A DNA stretch of 64,000 nt from Escherichia coli DSM 30083 = JCM 1649 = ATCC 11775 (GCF_003697165.2 NZ_CP033092.2:3348001-3412000), one strand, 5' to 3'; counted from the stretch's first letter, positions 54,810-64,000 are shown. The notes: generated by a model not told the origin, from the sequence alone. Program-made: numbers and translations.

Positions 54810-55970
54810 CTACAGCTGGCGCAGGCGTTCTGCTGCTGCCAGCAACGTCGATTCCTTCTTGGCAAAACAGAGACGAATCAGTTTATGTGGGAAGGGATCG
54901 GCGCAAAACACCGACAGCGGAATCGCCGCTACACCGTGCTCCCGCGTCAGCCACTGGCAAAACTCAACATCATCCATCGTAGATACGGCGCTGTAATCCA
55001 CCAGCAAAAAGTATGTACCTTCGCACGGTAAAATCTCCAGCCGACTTTCATTTAAGGCATTCACCAGAATATCGCGCTTCTGGCGATAAAAGTCCGGTAA
55101 CGCAAGATAATGCTCAGGTTCTGCACGTAGCATATCGGCAAGCGCCAGTTGTGCCGGGGTATTCACCGAAAAGGTCAGATACTGATGCACTTTGCGGATC
55201 TCGGCGCTGATGGGCGCAGGCGCAACGCAATAACCCACTTTCCAGCCGGTCATATGATAGGTCTTGCCAAACGATGACACCGCCACCGCTCGCTCACGCA
55301 ATTGCGGATGCGCCAGCACGCTGGCATGGCCCTGTTGTGAAAAATTGATGTGCTCGTAGACTTCATCGCTAATGACAAAAATCTCGTGCCCGGCGATCGC
55401 CTGCCACAGAGCGGCGAAATCAGTCTGCTGCCAGACAGTTGCACTGGGGTTATGCGGGGTGTTGAGGATCACCAGTCGGGTGCGCTCGCTTAACAATGCG
55501 GCAAATTTCTGCCAGTCAACGCGAAAATGCGGCGGTTGCAGTGCAATACGTTTCACTATTCCCCCCGAAAGTGCGATGGCGGGGGCGTAACTGTCATAGC
55601 TGGGATCAAAACAAATCACTTCGTCGCCATTGCGCACCAATGCGGTTATCGCCGCGTATAACGCCTCCGTCGCCCCTGCCGTCACGGTGATATTGCTGTC
55701 GACATCCGGTTGATAGCCATACAGACGTTCCGTTTTCTGAGCAATCGCCTCGCGCAAGGCCTGCACGCCGGTCATGGGCGCGTATTGGTTTGCCCCCTGG
55801 GCAACGTGGTACGCCAGCCGCTCCTGTAAATAGCGCGGACCATCAAAATCAGGAAAGCCTTGCGAAAGGTTAATCGCCTGGTGTTGCTGCGCCAGCGCGC
55901 TCATCCGGGTGAAAATAGTGGTGCCAAGTTGTGGAAGTTTGCTTTGTGGAATCAGAGGGTTATTTGTCAT
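54810..55970 (-). CDS. ybdL: Methionine aminotransferase YbdL
   Basis: A PLP enzyme of fold type I that transaminates methionine with 2-oxo acids, in the kynurenine/glutamine transaminase K branch. The 386 residues include the PLP-binding SDEVYEH and the Schiff-base Lys in SSFGKTYHMTGWK. ATG 55970 is used by family length; the frame is open to 56018. A tandem MetJ operator lies upstream. It faces ybdH across a 119-base gap. A transaminase of this class makes the substrate type that YbeM-like amidases repair. Confidence 0.94.
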   Translation of the reverse strand: MTNNPLIPQSKLPQLGTTIFTRMSALAQQHQAINLSQGFPDFDGPRYLQERLAYHVAQGANQYAPMTGVQALREAIAQKTERLYGYQPDVDSNITVTAGATEALYAAITALVRNGDEVICFDPSYDSYAPAIALSGGIVKRIALQPPHFRVDWQKFAALLSERTRLVILNTPHNPSATVWQQTDFAALWQAIAGHEIFVISDEVYEHINFSQQGHASVLAHPQLRERAVAVSSFGKTYHMTGWKVGYCVAPAPISAEIRKVHQYLTFSVNTPAQLALADMLRAEPEHYLALPDFYRQKRDILVNALNESRLEILPCEGTYFLLVDYSAVSTMDDVEFCQWLTREHGVAAIPLSVFCADPFPHKLIRLCFAKKESTLLAAAERLRQL

Positions 55971-56047
55971 TTTTATTGTACCTGACGAAGTTGCGTGTTG
56001 GTTGCGTGTTGAAGGCACTATAACACGATGCTAGTATTTGGCAATCA

Positions 56048-56063
56048 AGACGTTTAGATGTCT
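56048..56063. promoter_or_regulatory. Tandem MetJ operator between ybdL and ybdH
   Basis: AGACGTTT-AGATGTCT is two adjacent met boxes (consensus AGACGTCT), matching at 7 and 7 of 8 positions. It sits 27 bases before the ybdH ATG and 78 bases before the ybdL ATG, so it can control both with methionine/SAM. Confidence 0.8.
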
Positions 56064-56089
56064 AAATAAAACAATAAGGACAACACAAC

Positions 56090-57178
56090 ATGCCTCACAA
56101 TCCTATCCGCGTGGTAGTCGGCCCGGCTAACTACTTTTCACATCCCGGAAGTTTCAATCACCTGCACGATTTTTTCACTGATGAACAACTTTCTCGCGCG
56201 GTGTGGATCTACGGCGAACGCGCCATTGCTGCGGCACAAACCAAACTGCCGCCAGCGTTTGAACTGCCAGGGGTAAAGCATATTTTGTTTCGCGGCCATT
56301 GCAGCGAAAGCGATGTACAACAACTGGCGGCTGAGTCCGGTGACGATCGCAGCGTGGTGATTGGCGTCGGCGGCGGCGCACTGCTCGACACCGCAAAAGC
56401 CCTCGCCCGCCGTCTCGGTCTGCCGTTTGTTGCCGTTCCGACGATCGCCGCCACCTGCGCCGCCTGGACACCGCTCTCCGTCTGGTATAACGATGCCGGA
56501 CAGGCGCTGCATTATGAGATTTTCGACGACGCCAATTTTATGGTGCTGCTGGAGCCAGAGATTATCCTCAATGCGCCGCAAGAATATCTGCTGGCGGGGA
56601 TCGGTGACACGCTGGCGAAATGGTATGAAGCGGTGGTGCTGGCTCCGCAACCAGAAACGTTGCCACTAACCGTGCGGCTGGGAATCAATAATGCGCAGGC
56701 CATTCGCGACGTCTTGTTAAACAGTAGCGAACAGGCGCTTGCCGATCAGCAAAATCAGCAATTAACGCAATCATTTTGCGATGTGGTGGATGCCATTATT
56801 GCTGGTGGTGGGATGGTCGGTGGTCTGGGCGATCGTTTTACGCGTGTGGCGGCGGCCCATGCCGTGCATAACGGTCTTACCGTTTTGCCACAAACCGAGA
56901 AGTTTCTCCACGGCACCAAAGTCGCCTACGGAATTCTGGTGCAAAGCGCCTTGCTGGGTCAGGATGATGTGCTGGCGCAATTAACCGGGGCGTATCAGCG
57001 TTTTCATCTGCCGACTACGCTGGCGGAGCTGGAAGTGGATATCAATAATCAGGTGGAGATCGACAAAATGATTGCCCACACCCTACGTCCGGTGGAATCC
57101 ATTCATTACCTGCCAGTCACGCTGACACCAGATACCTTGCGTGCAGCGTTCGAAAAAGTGGAATCGTTTAAAGCCTGA
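56090..57178 (+). CDS. ybdH: Hydroxycarboxylate dehydrogenase YbdH (HcxA)
   Basis: A 362-residue iron-type (group III) alcohol dehydrogenase family member related to glycerol dehydrogenase, reported to reduce 2-oxobutyrate and similar 2-oxo acids with NADPH. The nucleotide motif GVGGGALLDTAKA is near residue 95 and metal-site histidines lie in the C-terminal half (AAAHAVHNGL, FLHGTKVAYG). Being next to a methionine aminotransferase under one MetJ operator, it may reduce the oxo acid formed from methionine (inference). Confidence 0.93.
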   Translation: MPHNPIRVVVGPANYFSHPGSFNHLHDFFTDEQLSRAVWIYGERAIAAAQTKLPPAFELPGVKHILFRGHCSESDVQQLAAESGDDRSVVIGVGGGALLDTAKALARRLGLPFVAVPTIAATCAAWTPLSVWYNDAGQALHYEIFDDANFMVLLEPEIILNAPQEYLLAGIGDTLAKWYEAVVLAPQPETLPLTVRLGINNAQAIRDVLLNSSEQALADQQNQQLTQSFCDVVDAIIAGGGMVGGLGDRFTRVAAAHAVHNGLTVLPQTEKFLHGTKVAYGILVQSALLGQDDVLAQLTGAYQRFHLPTTLAELEVDINNQVEIDKMIAHTLRPVESIHYLPVTLTPDTLRAAFEKVESFKA

Positions 57179-57187
57179 CGTACAAAT

Positions 57188-57385
57188 TTAGCAGCAGCGC
57201 GCGCCGCCTTTTCCACCGTAGCGCGCGTCCTGCCGCTCACGGAAAAACTCCTCGTAGGTCATCGGCGTTTGATCGGGATGGTTAACCCGCATATGTTCGA
57301 CATAGTTGTCGTAATCAGGCATACCAATCATCAGTTTCGCCGCCTGACCTAAATATTTTCCGGCTTTTGCCAGTGAATCAAACAT
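57188..57385 (-). CDS. ybdD: YbdD/YjiX family small protein
   Basis: A 65-residue protein encoded directly after cstA. It has the conserved core MIGMPDYDNYVEHMRVNHP and a Gly/Cys-rich end (GGARCC). A paralogue, YjiX, follows the related transporter BtsT, so it probably assists CstA-type carriers in pyruvate uptake. Confidence 0.92.
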   Translation of the reverse strand: MFDSLAKAGKYLGQAAKLMIGMPDYDNYVEHMRVNHPDQTPMTYEEFFRERQDARYGGKGGARCC

Positions 57386-57407
57386 CTAAACCTCCGGTAA
57401 TACAAAT

Positions 57408-57428
57408 GCCCTCCTGAATTAAGAGGGC
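57408..57428 (-). other. Hairpin between cstA and ybdD
   Basis: GCCCTC/GAGGGC with a 9-base loop; no T run on the minus strand. Likely an intercistronic mRNA structure that lowers ybdD expression relative to cstA. Confidence 0.45.
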
Positions 57429-57497
57429 TTAATTGCTATCAACACGCTCGGGATGAGAGTAAGGGGAGCGCTCAGCACATTCCCCCTCACTCTGACT

Positions 57498-59603
57498 TTA
57501 GTGCGCGCCTTTCGCCTGCGCCACGATCTCCTCGACATTTTCCGGCATCGGCTCATATGGCGTTTCTTTCGCCGTTGGCTTCGGCTCTTTCAATGCCGCC
57601 AGTGCCGTCTTAATCGAGAACAGCGCCAGAACCACCACGACCACCATAAAGAAGATGGTTAACCCGGCATCAAGACGGTTGTTGAACACCAGTTGCGCCA
57701 GTTGTGACTCAGTATACTGCGATGGAATATTGCCGCTGTCGATCATTGCCTGGAACTTGTTAGCAATCGCCAGGAAGCCGACTTTCGCATCCGGGCTAAA
57801 CGCTTTCTGCCAGCCTGCGGTCAAGGTACAAATCAGCAGCCAGGCCGTTGGTACCAGCGCCACCCAGGCGTAACGTTGACGTTTCATTTTGAACAGCACC
57901 ACAGCACAAAGCATCAGCGCCATCCCTGCCAGCATCTGGTTGGCAATACCAAACAGCGGCCACAAGGTGTTAATACCGCCCAGCGGATCGACCACGCCCT
58001 GATGCAGGAAGTAGCCCCACGCCAGCACGCACAGCGCCGTTGCCAGCAGGTTAGCAGGCAGTGAATCGGTCCGTTTCAGGCCCGGAGACACCACGCCCAG
58101 CAGATCCTGCAACATAAAGCGCGCAGCACGCGTACCCGCATCCACCGCCGTAAGAATAAACAGTGCTTCAAACAGAATGGCGAAGTGATACCAGAACGCC
58201 ACATCCATCATGCCGCCCAGCGCACCGTGCAGAATGTAGGCCATCCCCACCGCCAGGGTCGGCGCACCGCCCGCACGAGAAATGATCGACTGTTCACCCA
58301 CTTCGCTGGCAATCTGGTTTAGCGTATCCGGGGTAATCGCAAAGCCCCAGCTACTCACCACCTGCGCGGCAGAAGCAACCACATCCGCCGTCCCTGCCGG
58401 AGCCAGCACCGCCATCGGGCTGTTCATGGCGAAGTACACACCCGGATCGATGATACAGGCGGAAACCAGCGCCATAATCGCCACGAAGGATTCCATCAAC
58501 ATCCCACCGTAGCCGATAAAGCACGCCTGCCCTTCGTTCGCCAGCATCTTCGGTGTAGTGCCGGAAGAGATCAGCGCATGGAAGCCAGACACCGCGCCAC
58601 AGGCGATGGTGATAAACAGGAACGGGAACAGGTTACCGGTCCATACCGGGCCAGTGCCATCGACAAATTTAGTTAGCGCAGGCATGGTCAGCGTCGGGCG
58701 CATAATCAAAATGCCCACCGCCAGACCGACGATAGTCCCGATTTTCAGGAAGGTTGAGAGGTAGTCACGCGGAGCCAGCAGCAACCACACCGGCAGCACC
58801 GCCGCCACAAAACCGTAACCCACCAGCATCCAGGTCAGCTGCACGCCGGTAAAGTCAAAGTACGGTGCCCAGGTCGGACTTTCTGCCACCCAGCCGCCAG
58901 AGATAATGGCGAAAATCAGGAACACCAGACCAATCACCGACACTTCGCCAATACGCCCCGGACGCAGATAACGCAAGTAGATCCCCATAAACAGCGCCAG
59001 CGGAATGGTGAACGCAACGGTATACGTTCCCCACGGGCTATGAGTCAGGGCTTTAACCACGATCATCGCCAGCACGGCAAGGATAATGACCATGATCATA
59101 AAGCAGGCCACCAGCGCTATCACCCCGGCGGTTGGCCCCATCTCTTCTTTGACCAGCTCACCCAGCGAGCGACCGTCACGGCGCGTGGAAACAAACAGCA
59201 CCATGAAATCCTGCACCGCACCGGCGAGAACCACCCCTGCGAGCAGCCAGATCATCCCTGGCAGGTAACCCATTTGCGCCGCCAGTACCGGCCCAACCAA
59301 CGGACCTGCTCCGGCAATGGCCGCAAAATGGTGACCGAACAGCACTTTTTTGTCCGTCGGCACATAGTCCAGCCCGTCGTTATGGCGCACCGCTGGCGTC
59401 ATACGCGTCGGGTCAACCGCCAGCACATTTTTGGCGATATACAGCCCATAAAAACGGTAAGCGATCAGATAGATACAGACCGACGCCACCACAATCCACA
59501 GCGCGTTGATCTGTTCCCCACGATTTAAAGCAATGTATCCCAGAGCAAATGCTCCCATTACAGAGAGCACTGTCCAGACGAGGTATTTCCCTGATTTGTT
59601 CAT
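57498..59603 (-). CDS. cstA: Carbon starvation protein CstA
   Basis: A 701-residue inner-membrane transporter with about 16-18 helices, induced on carbon starvation by cAMP-CRP and held down by CsrA; it carries pyruvate and was first linked to peptide uptake. Family segments GPLVGPVLAAQMGYLP and GVKSGFHALISSGTT-like (here AVSGFHALISSGTTPK) are present. The leader upstream (59604-59700) is AT-rich; I could not pick out a convincing CRP site. Confidence 0.96.
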   Translation of the reverse strand: MNKSGKYLVWTVLSVMGAFALGYIALNRGEQINALWIVVASVCIYLIAYRFYGLYIAKNVLAVDPTRMTPAVRHNDGLDYVPTDKKVLFGHHFAAIAGAGPLVGPVLAAQMGYLPGMIWLLAGVVLAGAVQDFMVLFVSTRRDGRSLGELVKEEMGPTAGVIALVACFMIMVIILAVLAMIVVKALTHSPWGTYTVAFTIPLALFMGIYLRYLRPGRIGEVSVIGLVFLIFAIISGGWVAESPTWAPYFDFTGVQLTWMLVGYGFVAAVLPVWLLLAPRDYLSTFLKIGTIVGLAVGILIMRPTLTMPALTKFVDGTGPVWTGNLFPFLFITIACGAVSGFHALISSGTTPKMLANEGQACFIGYGGMLMESFVAIMALVSACIIDPGVYFAMNSPMAVLAPAGTADVVASAAQVVSSWGFAITPDTLNQIASEVGEQSIISRAGGAPTLAVGMAYILHGALGGMMDVAFWYHFAILFEALFILTAVDAGTRAARFMLQDLLGVVSPGLKRTDSLPANLLATALCVLAWGYFLHQGVVDPLGGINTLWPLFGIANQMLAGMALMLCAVVLFKMKRQRYAWVALVPTAWLLICTLTAGWQKAFSPDAKVGFLAIANKFQAMIDSGNIPSQYTESQLAQLVFNNRLDAGLTIFFMVVVVVLALFSIKTALAALKEPKPTAKETPYEPMPENVEEIVAQAKGAH

Positions 59604-59783
59604 AGTTGTTATCCGTGTGCGTGTCCATAGAGATGTTACATTTTGTTTCTATAACATCTTTGTACAATTTAACAACACAGCAACCATGTAAATCGGAGTT
59701 GAAACCAATATTTAACTTAACAATGTTAACTCGATCACTCCGTTAACCGAATTTTCCTGCAATCTCATTTTATTCTGTCGGGT

Positions 59784-60197
59784 TCATCCCAAAACCGCTG
59801 TGCCCAGCCGACAGGTGCAGCAACGCCGCCCCTGTTCATCGAAAACGACGATTTCCCAGCTCTGATTTTGTCGTCCAAGATGCAGCGGCTGGCAGACACC
59901 GCGCACCTTTCCCTCAGACACCGGGCGATGATGTGTGGCGTTAAGTTCCGTGCCCACCACACACTGTCCGTCGCGGGTCATCATAAATCCGGCCATCGAT
60001 CCCAGCGTTTCCGCCAGCGCCGCCGACGCGCCGCCATGCAGCAGGCCAAACGGCTGATGAGTACGGGTATCAACCGGCATTTCGGCTTCGAGTACATCAT
60101 CGCCCAGACGGGTATACACAATTCCCAGATGCGCCACCATTGTGTTATCGCTGGTGGCGTTCAGCTCGTCGAGCGTTAAATGGCGTTTCCAGATCAT
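59784..60197 (-). CDS. entH: Proofreading thioesterase EntH
   Basis: A hotdog-fold thioesterase of 137 residues that clears wrongly loaded aryl groups from the carrier domain of EntB. The catalytic E63 is in GGASAALAETLGS, with H54 next to it. Last gene of the entCEBAH operon on the minus strand, 2 bases after entA. Confidence 0.96.
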   Translation of the reverse strand: MIWKRHLTLDELNATSDNTMVAHLGIVYTRLGDDVLEAEMPVDTRTHQPFGLLHGGASAALAETLGSMAGFMMTRDGQCVVGTELNATHHRPVSEGKVRGVCQPLHLGRQNQSWEIVVFDEQGRRCCTCRLGTAVLG

Positions 60198-60199
60198 GC

Positions 60200-60946
60200 T
60201 TATGCCCCCAGCGTTGAGCCGCCATCGACCACAATATCCTGTAGGGTAATATGGCTGGCGAGGTCAGAGGCGAGGAACAAAATCGTATTGGCAATCTCCT
60301 GCGGACGGGCGATTTTCCCCAGCGGAATGCCGAGTTTAAACTGCTCGCCAAAGCCGCGAATACGCTGCTCTTCGGCGTCATCGCTCACCCACAGCGTGCG
60401 TTGCATATCAGTGTCGGTGGAGCCCGGCGAAACCACATTACAGCGCACGCCGCTACCCGCCAGTTCCAGCCCGACGCTCAACGCCAGGCTTTTCAGCGCC
60501 GCTTTCGACGCGCCATAAGCACTCATACCAATGCGCGGCGTGTGTGCGGCGTCGGACGCAACAGTAACAATCGCCCCGCCCCGCTGACGGCGAAACTGGT
60601 TCATGGTCTGCTGAAACAGGTTAAATGCACCGCCGACGTTGACCGCAAAAGTCTGCTGCCAGTCCTCTTTACTGAGCTGATCGGTCGCGCCCATGCGCAA
60701 AATTCCCGCCGCATTGACCAGCACGTCCAGTCGCTCCGTTTCAGCTAACAGTCGCTGACATACCTGCGCCACCTGCGCAGCATCGGCAACATCCATTACT
60801 TCGGTCGCAAAAGGATATTGCTCCTGAGTAAACGCTTGATCAAAACCTGTAACTTTCGCCCCCGCCTCAACAAATGCCAGCGCCGTGGCATAGCCGATAC
60901 CTTTCCCCGCGCCAGTTATCCAGACATTTTTACCGCTGAAATCCAT
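60200..60946 (-). CDS. entA: 2,3-dihydro-2,3-dihydroxybenzoate dehydrogenase
   Basis: Oxidises the dihydro compound to 2,3-dihydroxybenzoate with NAD, the third step of enterobactin precursor synthesis. A 248-residue short-chain dehydrogenase: TGAGKGIGYA for NAD, NAAG, and the catalytic YGASK. Its ATG at 60946 overlaps the entB stop by one base; a longer frame to 60976 lies within entB. Confidence 0.97.
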   Translation of the reverse strand: MDFSGKNVWITGAGKGIGYATALAFVEAGAKVTGFDQAFTQEQYPFATEVMDVADAAQVAQVCQRLLAETERLDVLVNAAGILRMGATDQLSKEDWQQTFAVNVGGAFNLFQQTMNQFRRQRGGAIVTVASDAAHTPRIGMSAYGASKAALKSLALSVGLELAGSGVRCNVVSPGSTDTDMQRTLWVSDDAEEQRIRGFGEQFKLGIPLGKIARPQEIANTILFLASDLASHITLQDIVVDGGSTLGA

Positions 60947-61803
60947 TATTTCACCTCGCGGGAGAGTAGCTTCCACCAGGCGTCGATGGTCGGGTTTTTC
61001 GCCAGCATGACAAAGTCGATATCGCCATGCACTTTGCGCCAGCGCGCCGCCAGCGCCATCATCCGCACCGAATCCAGACCGTAGTCGATCAGGTTGTCGT
61101 CATCGAAGGGTTCATCGGACTCGTCCAGCAACGGCAGGATCACCTCACGCAGCGCCGCTTTGCTGGCGGGGATAGGTGCTGGCAGCAATTCTTCGGTCAT
61201 CACCACCCGACCAGAACGTCCGGCCACATATTTCAGCGACATCAAATGCTCGTCACGGCTGAAATCGGCCAGCGCATCCGCCACCATAAACGGTTTAATA
61301 TCGCGCATAAATGCGTCCGTTGCGGTGGTCATACAGCCAATGTGGGCATATACCCCGGTAATAATCAGCTGGTTACGTCCACTCTCTTTGAGCATTTGCT
61401 CCAGCGGAGAACGATGAAATGCGCTGTAGCGCCATTTCACCAGCACCGTGTCGTCGGCATCTGGCGTCAGGCGATCCACCACCTTTTGCTGTTCCGGCGA
61501 ACGGGTCAGGCCAGGCCCCCACATATCATTCAACAGCGCCCGATCTTCATCGCTCTGCTCTTTCGGCTGGGCGGTGTAATAAACCGGGATATTGTGCTGT
61601 TTGCAGTAGTCGCGTAGTGCCGCAATATTCGCGATCACCTGCTCCATCATCGGGCAGTTCTCACCCCAGAAGCTGACAAAATAGTCCTGCATATCATGGA
61701 TTAACAACGCGGCACGTTGCGGTTCAAAGGCCCAGTCGACTTTATTCTGCGGAATATCATGAGACTCCGGCAGTGCGTAAGCCTGTAATTTTGGAATAGC
61801 CAT
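60946..61803 (-). CDS. entB: Isochorismatase / aryl carrier protein EntB
   Basis: A bifunctional 285-residue protein. The N-terminal isochorismatase domain (about 1-200) makes 2,3-dihydro-2,3-dihydroxybenzoate; the C-terminal carrier domain holds S245 in GLDSVR, where the phosphopantetheine arm is attached and dihydroxybenzoate is loaded by EntE. Confidence 0.97.
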   Translation of the reverse strand: MAIPKLQAYALPESHDIPQNKVDWAFEPQRAALLIHDMQDYFVSFWGENCPMMEQVIANIAALRDYCKQHNIPVYYTAQPKEQSDEDRALLNDMWGPGLTRSPEQQKVVDRLTPDADDTVLVKWRYSAFHRSPLEQMLKESGRNQLIITGVYAHIGCMTTATDAFMRDIKPFMVADALADFSRDEHLMSLKYVAGRSGRVVMTEELLPAPIPASKAALREVILPLLDESDEPFDDDNLIDYGLDSVRMMALAARWRKVHGDIDFVMLAKNPTIDAWWKLLSREVK

Positions 61804-61816
61804 CGTGTTCTCTCCT

Positions 61817-63427
61817 TCAGGCTGATGTGCGTGACGCCAGCCACTGACGTAATTGTTTTTTATCGACTTTCCCGACCGCCGTCAGCGGAAGTGAATCTAC
61901 ACACTCCACGCGATCCGGTAATTTAAATTCGGCAATACCCTGTTCACGCAGGAAACGACGCACCTGCACCGCGCGCAGCGGCTCTTTTACCACCAGATAA
62001 GCACAGCTTTTTTCGCCCATCAGCTCATCTTCCATGCTCACCAGTGCGGCGTAGATCACCGCCGGATGGCGCAGCAGCTGGTTTTCGATCTCTTCGGCAG
62101 CGATCTTCTCGCCGCCACGGTTGATCTGATCTTTCTCGCGCCCCTGCACAGTGATGTAACCCTCTGGATCAATAGAGATCAGATCGCCGGAACAGTAAAA
62201 ACCGTTGGCATCAAAGGCGCTGGCATTGTGCTGCGGGCTTTTGTAATAGCCACGGAAGGTGTACGGCCCGCGCGTCATCAGGCGTCCAACTTCCCCTTGC
62301 GGCAGTGGATTTCCTTCGGCATCGGCAACCCATACTTCATCGTCCGGGCACATTGGGTAACCCTGGGTATGGATAATTTTCTCCGCACTATCATCAAGAC
62401 GGGTGTAGTTCACCAGCCCTTCCGCCATGCCAAACACCTGCTGCAACTGACAGCCAATCTCAGCGGGAATACGCGCCGCAAGGGTGGCAGAAAGACGGGC
62501 GCCGCCGACCTGTAACAGTTTCAGCGAGGCAAGCTGCGCCCGGCTTTCGCCTTCAGCCAGTGCCTGCAACCACAGGCTGACTGCTGGCGGCACCAGCGCG
62601 GTGACGTTCACCTGATGTTTTTCAATCAATGGGAAGCAAAGCGTGGCGCTGGGGTCGGCAGCCAGAACGACAGTGCCGCCAGCGAGAAATACCCCCAACG
62701 ATCCCGGTGAACTCATGGCGTAGTTATGAGCCGCCGGGATCGCGCACAGGTAGCGCGTCTGTTGTGTGAACTGACAAATCTCGACGCTACGACGCACGCT
62801 GTAGTAGTAGTCGTTATGAGTGCGCGGGATCAGTTTCGGTGTGCCGGTGGTGCCGCCGGAAAGCTGAAAATAGGCCACTTCATCGGCAGGTGACGGCGTG
62901 GCAGTAAAATCCTCAGCCGGATGGTTAATCGCATCCTGCAAGTTATGCTCGCCGCTGTCGTTGAGCAGCTGCACCACGCGAATGGAAGAATGCTCTGCAA
63001 CAAATGTGTTGAGGAAATCATCCCCGCTAAATAGCGCATGTTGGCGATCGGCAATCAGTAACGCCGGTTCAATCTGGCTGGCATAGGCGTTCAGTTCACT
63101 ACGCTGATGGCTGAACAGCGCCAGCACCGGCGCAACGCCCAGTTTCAGCAGCGCGAAAAAGGTAATGTAAAGTTCAGCGACGTTACCCAGTTGTACCAGC
63201 GCGGTTTCACCAGGTTTAATGCCCTGACGGCGCAAACTACAGGCGAGGTTATCCGCCGCCTGATTCAGCTCCCGATAACTCAACTGCCGCTCGCCGTCGA
63301 TAACCGCGATGCTGTCACTCGCAGCGTGGCGAGTCAGAATGTCGGTCAGTGGCAAATCCTGCCAGTAGCCTTTTTCCCGATAGCGACGGGCAAACTCTTC
63401 CGGCCAGCGGGTGAATGGAATGCTCAT
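61817..63427 (-). CDS. entE: 2,3-dihydroxybenzoate-AMP ligase EntE
   Basis: Activates dihydroxybenzoate with ATP and loads it on EntB. The 536 residues have the adenylation motifs QLSGGTTGTPKLI, GMAEGLVNYT, YCSGDL and the C-terminal Lys segment PLTAVGKVDKKQL. It follows entC by 9 bases and precedes entB by 13. Confidence 0.97.
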   Translation of the reverse strand: MSIPFTRWPEEFARRYREKGYWQDLPLTDILTRHAASDSIAVIDGERQLSYRELNQAADNLACSLRRQGIKPGETALVQLGNVAELYITFFALLKLGVAPVLALFSHQRSELNAYASQIEPALLIADRQHALFSGDDFLNTFVAEHSSIRVVQLLNDSGEHNLQDAINHPAEDFTATPSPADEVAYFQLSGGTTGTPKLIPRTHNDYYYSVRRSVEICQFTQQTRYLCAIPAAHNYAMSSPGSLGVFLAGGTVVLAADPSATLCFPLIEKHQVNVTALVPPAVSLWLQALAEGESRAQLASLKLLQVGGARLSATLAARIPAEIGCQLQQVFGMAEGLVNYTRLDDSAEKIIHTQGYPMCPDDEVWVADAEGNPLPQGEVGRLMTRGPYTFRGYYKSPQHNASAFDANGFYCSGDLISIDPEGYITVQGREKDQINRGGEKIAAEEIENQLLRHPAVIYAALVSMEDELMGEKSCAYLVVKEPLRAVQVRRFLREQGIAEFKLPDRVECVDSLPLTAVGKVDKKQLRQWLASRTSA

Positions 63428-63436
63428 CCTCGCTCC

Positions 63437-64000
63437 TTAATGCAATCCAAAAACGTTCAACATGGTAGAAAGTTTGACGCCCGTTTCGCGCCACTCACCC
63501 AACGGGGAGGACGCAGGCACAATCCCCGCTCCGGCAAACAGACGCACCTGATTTTCCCGCAGCTTCGCGCAGCGGATGGTCACCACCCATTCACCGTTAC
63601 CTTCGCTGTCACACCAACCCACAATGCCGCCAAACAGTTCGCGGTCGAACGGCTCCAGTTCAGCAATAACCTGAGTCGCGGCCTGATGCGGGAAACCGCT
63701 CAGCGCGGGGGTCGGATGCAGCAGACAAGCCAAAGTCAGTGCGTTTTCTTGCGAATTCGCTTTACCTTCAAAGGGAGTTGCGAGATGCCACAGCGTCGGC
63801 GTGGTAATCAATTGTGGAGAGGAGGGAACGTGTAACTCACTACTGCGTTTGCGCAGTACCTCTTTCATCGCCTGAGTCACCAGTTCATGTTCATGGCGAT
63901 CTTTTTCTGACGCCAGCAGACGATTACCCGCTTCGCGATCGAGCACTTCATCCGGCTGACGACGCGCGGAACCGGCTAACGGAATGGAGCTAAAACGCTC
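63437..64000 (-). CDS. entC: Isochorismate synthase EntC, 5' part beyond window
   Basis: Converts chorismate to isochorismate, the first step of enterobactin synthesis. Only the C-terminal 187 residues of about 391 are in the window. They include SIPLAGSARRQ, the chorismate-enzyme PTPALSGFP segment, and the catalytic-site residues around FGGIVGWCDSEGNGEW and RLFAGAGIVPASSP. The Fur-controlled promoter lies outside. Confidence 0.96.
   Translation of the reverse strand, partial: ERFSSIPLAGSARRQPDEVLDREAGNRLLASEKDRHEHELVTQAMKEVLRKRSSELHVPSSPQLITTPTLWHLATPFEGKANSQENALTLACLLHPTPALSGFPHQAATQVIAELEPFDRELFGGIVGWCDSEGNGEWVVTIRCAKLRENQVRLFAGAGIVPASSPLGEWRETGVKLSTMLNVFGLH

Noticed and set aside
59604..59783. 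CRP site upstream of cstA
   Set aside because: CRP control is known, but no TGTGA-N6-TCACA match good enough to place was found by eye.

Overview
The window is a chromosomal segment of Escherichia coli (or a very close Escherichia/Shigella relative), written in the reverse orientation to the usual K-12 map. Almost every protein matches, by my recall, the K-12 series from asnB through the glnX tRNA operon, ubiF, miaB, lnt, gltIJKL, leuS, mrdAB, dacA, lipBA, tatE, pagP, dcuC, the citrate cluster, rna, ahpCF, dsbG and cstA to the ent genes. It is not K-12 itself. There is one fewer tRNA gene, a rhomboid gene lies between lnt and gltI, nothing lies between rihA and ybeL, ybeF is a wreck and ybeM is full length. 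No insertion sequence, prophage, CRISPR array or rRNA gene was seen.

Layout. 1-2240: the 3' part of asnB, then a six-tRNA operon (Met, Leu, Gln, Gln, Met, Gln) with its own promoter and terminator. 2358-9294: ubiF (minus), then miaB and the heat-shock-type operon ybeZ-ybeY-ybeX-lnt. 9421-11298: a 625-residue membrane protein on the minus strand, a rhomboid protease domain joined to a seven-blade YVTN-type propeller; this is the main accessory gene. 11455-14969: the glutamate/aspartate ABC transporter gltI-sroC-gltJKL, whose gltK has an amber codon at position 6. 15087-22271: rihA, ybeL, leuS-lptE-holA-nadD-cobC. 22531-28816: rsfS-rlmH-mrdA-mrdB-rlpA and dacA, the cell elongation cluster. 28926-31716: ybeD, lipB, the ybeF remnant and lipA (lipoate synthesis). 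31816-34413: tatE, ybeM, crcB, cspE, pagP.

35000-45851: anaerobic C4-dicarboxylate and citrate metabolism. dcuC has an FNR-type site; the dpiBA two-component system is divergent from citCDEFXGT, which encodes citrate lyase, its activation enzymes and the citrate/succinate antiporter. 45965-48195: rna, rnk with a leader hairpin, an unannotated 29-codon membrane microprotein and uspG. 48316-51733: alkyl hydroperoxide reductase ahpCF, divergent from dsbG. 51938-54809: LysR regulator ybdO and the ybdN-ybdM pair, which resembles IbrA/IbrB. 54810-57178: methionine aminotransferase ybdL and dehydrogenase ybdH, divergent around a tandem MetJ operator. 57188-59603: ybdD and cstA (pyruvate/peptide uptake). 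59784-64000: entH, entA, entB, entE and the C-terminal part of entC (enterobactin), cut by the window end.

Comparisons with K-12 are from memory, not from an alignment. Coordinates and motifs were read from the sequence.
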